From positions 2,427,501 through 2,491,500 of the forward strand of contig JAOTOL010001615.1 of assembly GCA_034440575.1 (NCBI GenBank): 64,000 nt of DNA. The letters are read 5' to 3'. The position numbers and the translations under genes were made by a program. Below are positions 62,106-64,000 of the stretch, one piece after another (within the stretch, counting starts at the first letter, position 1; each line of letters starts with the position of its first letter). The notes under the pieces were generated by a model that did not search any database, was not told the origin of the DNA, and was given only the letters and a program-made list of their open reading frames with translations. The stretch comes from Imbricaverruca yamaguchii. Its lineage: Eukaryota > Arthropoda > Thecostraca > Neoverrucidae.

Positions 62106-62460
62106 CCACTCCAGATGCACGTCTACTTACCTGCGCTGCGTCGGTCCGGCCAGCACCGACAAGTGGGCGGCCGCGCGCGCACCCTGCTCGGGCGGAGAGG
62201 AGACTGTACACGTGTTCTGCGCCGGTACCACCTGCTGCGACACACAGCCCGATCAGCTACCCGGAATCAACGGCTTACGTGTGCAGCGGGCTACATACGT
62301 GTTGGAAGAACAGTGCCATGCCGCGTTGTGGTGGCACAAACCTCACCGGCCAGCCGCAGAGACCCGCCCAGCCAAAACATACCACTGCGACCGCGGGGAC
62401 GTGGGGCGGGGTGCATCTGTGGAACCTGTGAACTGTCAACGTCCGCGAGTAAACTAGTTT
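62105..62460. other. GC-rich segment, possible - strand exon
   Basis: All frames of this GC-rich stretch are unusually open. On the - strand a good donor, CGCAG followed by GTAAGTAG, ends a frame reading QQVVPAQNTCTVSS. It could be a 5' UTR exon of haspin or an exon of another gene; no family recognised. Confidence 0.3.
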
Positions 62461-62462
62461 GC

Positions 62463-63685
62463 TAGTTATTTGTGTTTTAGGGTGAGTCGACTGTTGTGGT
62501 CGTTTTACGCGCAAGACTTTAGAAATTATAAAAGTGCGGTACGAAGCTTCACATTGTGGGTAGCCGTCCACTCGGCCCGATTGTGCTACAAATTTTGCCT
62601 GCTGTGTATATCAGCGAGGGGCATATATTGCTGAGAACGACAAATCAGACAAGAAATCCAGGAATCGTCCCGATTGGACAACGAAAGAGTTGTCCGACAG
62701 AATATTACTAAGGGAAACCACCTGAGCAGACTCAAAATGGTGTCTACGTTCGTCAGCATAAAAGAGCGATAAATAAGAACATGGCGAACTATCACTTGTG
62801 CACACCTGGAGCATTGCAGTTTGTTGTCACCACATAACAGATAACTGTGAGTGGCATAAGTGTGCTATATATGGGGTGACAGTGTCACATCTTCTTGTCT
62901 AGACTCACGGCAGGACGAGTTCAATGGACACATACGTTGCTTGATGGCTCTCAGCTCGTTTGTTGGCGTCGTATCCTACACTGCAGGATGAAAATAGACA
63001 CTTTCCTGTAATGGTCCGTGGCAGAGAGTGGTAATGATCGAGTACACGGGACATGTGCTGCTCCCTTCGCCGCCGCATCTGCCAACTCGTTCCTATAAAT
63101 TCCCGCATGGCTAGGGAGTCAACGTATGTAGAATAGGGTGCGTCGCCTGAACGGTTTTTCCTATGCATAGTGAAATTATCATGCAGATCACCTAAAAAAC
63201 CCTGTGGTCGAAACCAAATCGAAATCAAACAATAAACAAAATATGCGACAGGCCGATAAAGAAACAAATTTGCCGGGCGCCCGGCGTTGAAGTCTCCAGT
63301 GATGGCGCTCCGTTGCGATTGGCATCTAACACCAAGAGTCGGCCGCCGTCGGAGCACCGCCGCGGCGCTGTGACGAAAAAGGCGGCGGTCGGTGCTGTGG
63401 ATGACTTATAAATGGATTCTGGTAATTCAAAAACAGATCAGGGGAGCCGGGATATATCTGATTGTACAGATTAAACTTCACTGAAGGACTGATCGCTCCA
63501 CTTTCCTTTGTCTGTGCTCTACCTTTCACAGTGCTATGAATCATCATTCGAGTAAATTGCGTACGCACTAACGACACAAAATAGCTTCGCATGCCATACA
63601 TCCCTGTTTTATTAGTCAATCCAAGTCTCCTGTTCCTTTTCGTTACTAAAGTTTCAAGGGAAACTGGGATTATCAGCAGTAGGGA
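62463..63685. other. Intergenic, no gene recognised
   Basis: A SINE-tail-like stretch (TTATTTGTGTTTTAGGGTGA) at 62466-62515 and several unremarkable ORFs. Confidence 0.4.
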
Positions 63686-63687
63686 CA

Positions 63688-64000
63688 ACCTATTAACGAG
63701 GGCGACACGAGCCGGCGTCTGACCGCCGAGAGAGTCACATCACCACAATCGGGACCTTCTGGAATGGCCCAGCTAGATTCAAATTCAGACCAAGATTCCG
63801 CCACAGATTCATCATCGTTCACATCTGTAGTCAATGAGTCAGAGTATATGGTGAACAGTAACACAGACGAACTGCTAAATACGGCTCTAGGAGCAGATCG
63901 GTACGGAGTGTCTAATCGTGCGTGTGCTGCGATCATAAACGGTTTCCAAGTGGACATTGGTCGGATCACTTCTGACGATATGGACTGCATAGTGGATAGC
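63688..64000 (+). CDS. Partial ORF, exon-like, DRYGVSNRA motif
   Basis: An open + frame runs from just after TCAGCAGTAG to the window edge. It reads INEGDTSRRLTAERVTSP, then from an internal ATG at 63764 MAQLDSNSDQDSATDSSSF, and later ADRYGVSNRACAAIINGF and IGRITSDDMD. I associate the DRYGVS-RA-AAI pattern with uncharacterised proteins that recur in invertebrate genomes and may be mobile-element encoded; this is recollection, not a search. The frame may start by splicing at the AG near 63680-63689 or at 63764. Confidence 0.5.

Overview
This window looks like nuclear DNA of an animal, most probably an arthropod and possibly a crustacean such as a barnacle; the species guess is weak. The basis is spliced genes with short exons and GT/AG introns, a DM13-DOMON cuticle-type gene of the Skeletor/Knickkopf family, LINE fragments, tRNA-derived SINEs, and an extreme load of micro- and minisatellites. 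No bacterial features (operons, ribosome binding sites, CRISPR, IS elements) are present.

Two genes can be assembled exon by exon with consistent splice phases. On the + strand a Skeletor-like gene runs from about 8.0 kb to its stop at 34.26 kb. Ten exons give 572 residues; the 5' end (signal peptide and most of the first DM13 domain) is not recognised here and probably lies to the left. On the - strand a haspin (histone H3 Thr3 kinase) gene runs from an ATG at 61.55 kb to a stop at 43.67 kb. Nine exons give about 1,495 residues, far longer than the roughly 800 of human haspin, because the N-terminal part carries three in-frame tandem-repeat tracts. The genes are tail to tail, 9.4 kb apart. 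A partial ORF enters at 63.7 kb and continues past the right edge.

Layout: 0-8 kb, repeats and no recognised gene; 8-34.3 kb, Skeletor with introns full of minisatellites, TA tracts, SINEs and a dead LINE; 34.3-43.6 kb, intergenic, with a GA/GATA tract and a 54-nt dimeric satellite; 43.7-61.5 kb, haspin, with a second dead LINE in its last intron; 61.6-64 kb, GC-rich upstream region and the partial ORF.

The most striking pattern is that several minisatellites sit exactly on splice junctions and contain copies of the real donor or acceptor plus adjoining exon bases. This occurs in both genes, at donors and at acceptors, with unrelated repeat units of 33, 44, 45, 47, 63/64 and 65 nt. It suggests that exon-intron junctions are repeatedly used as seeds for tandem duplication in this genome.
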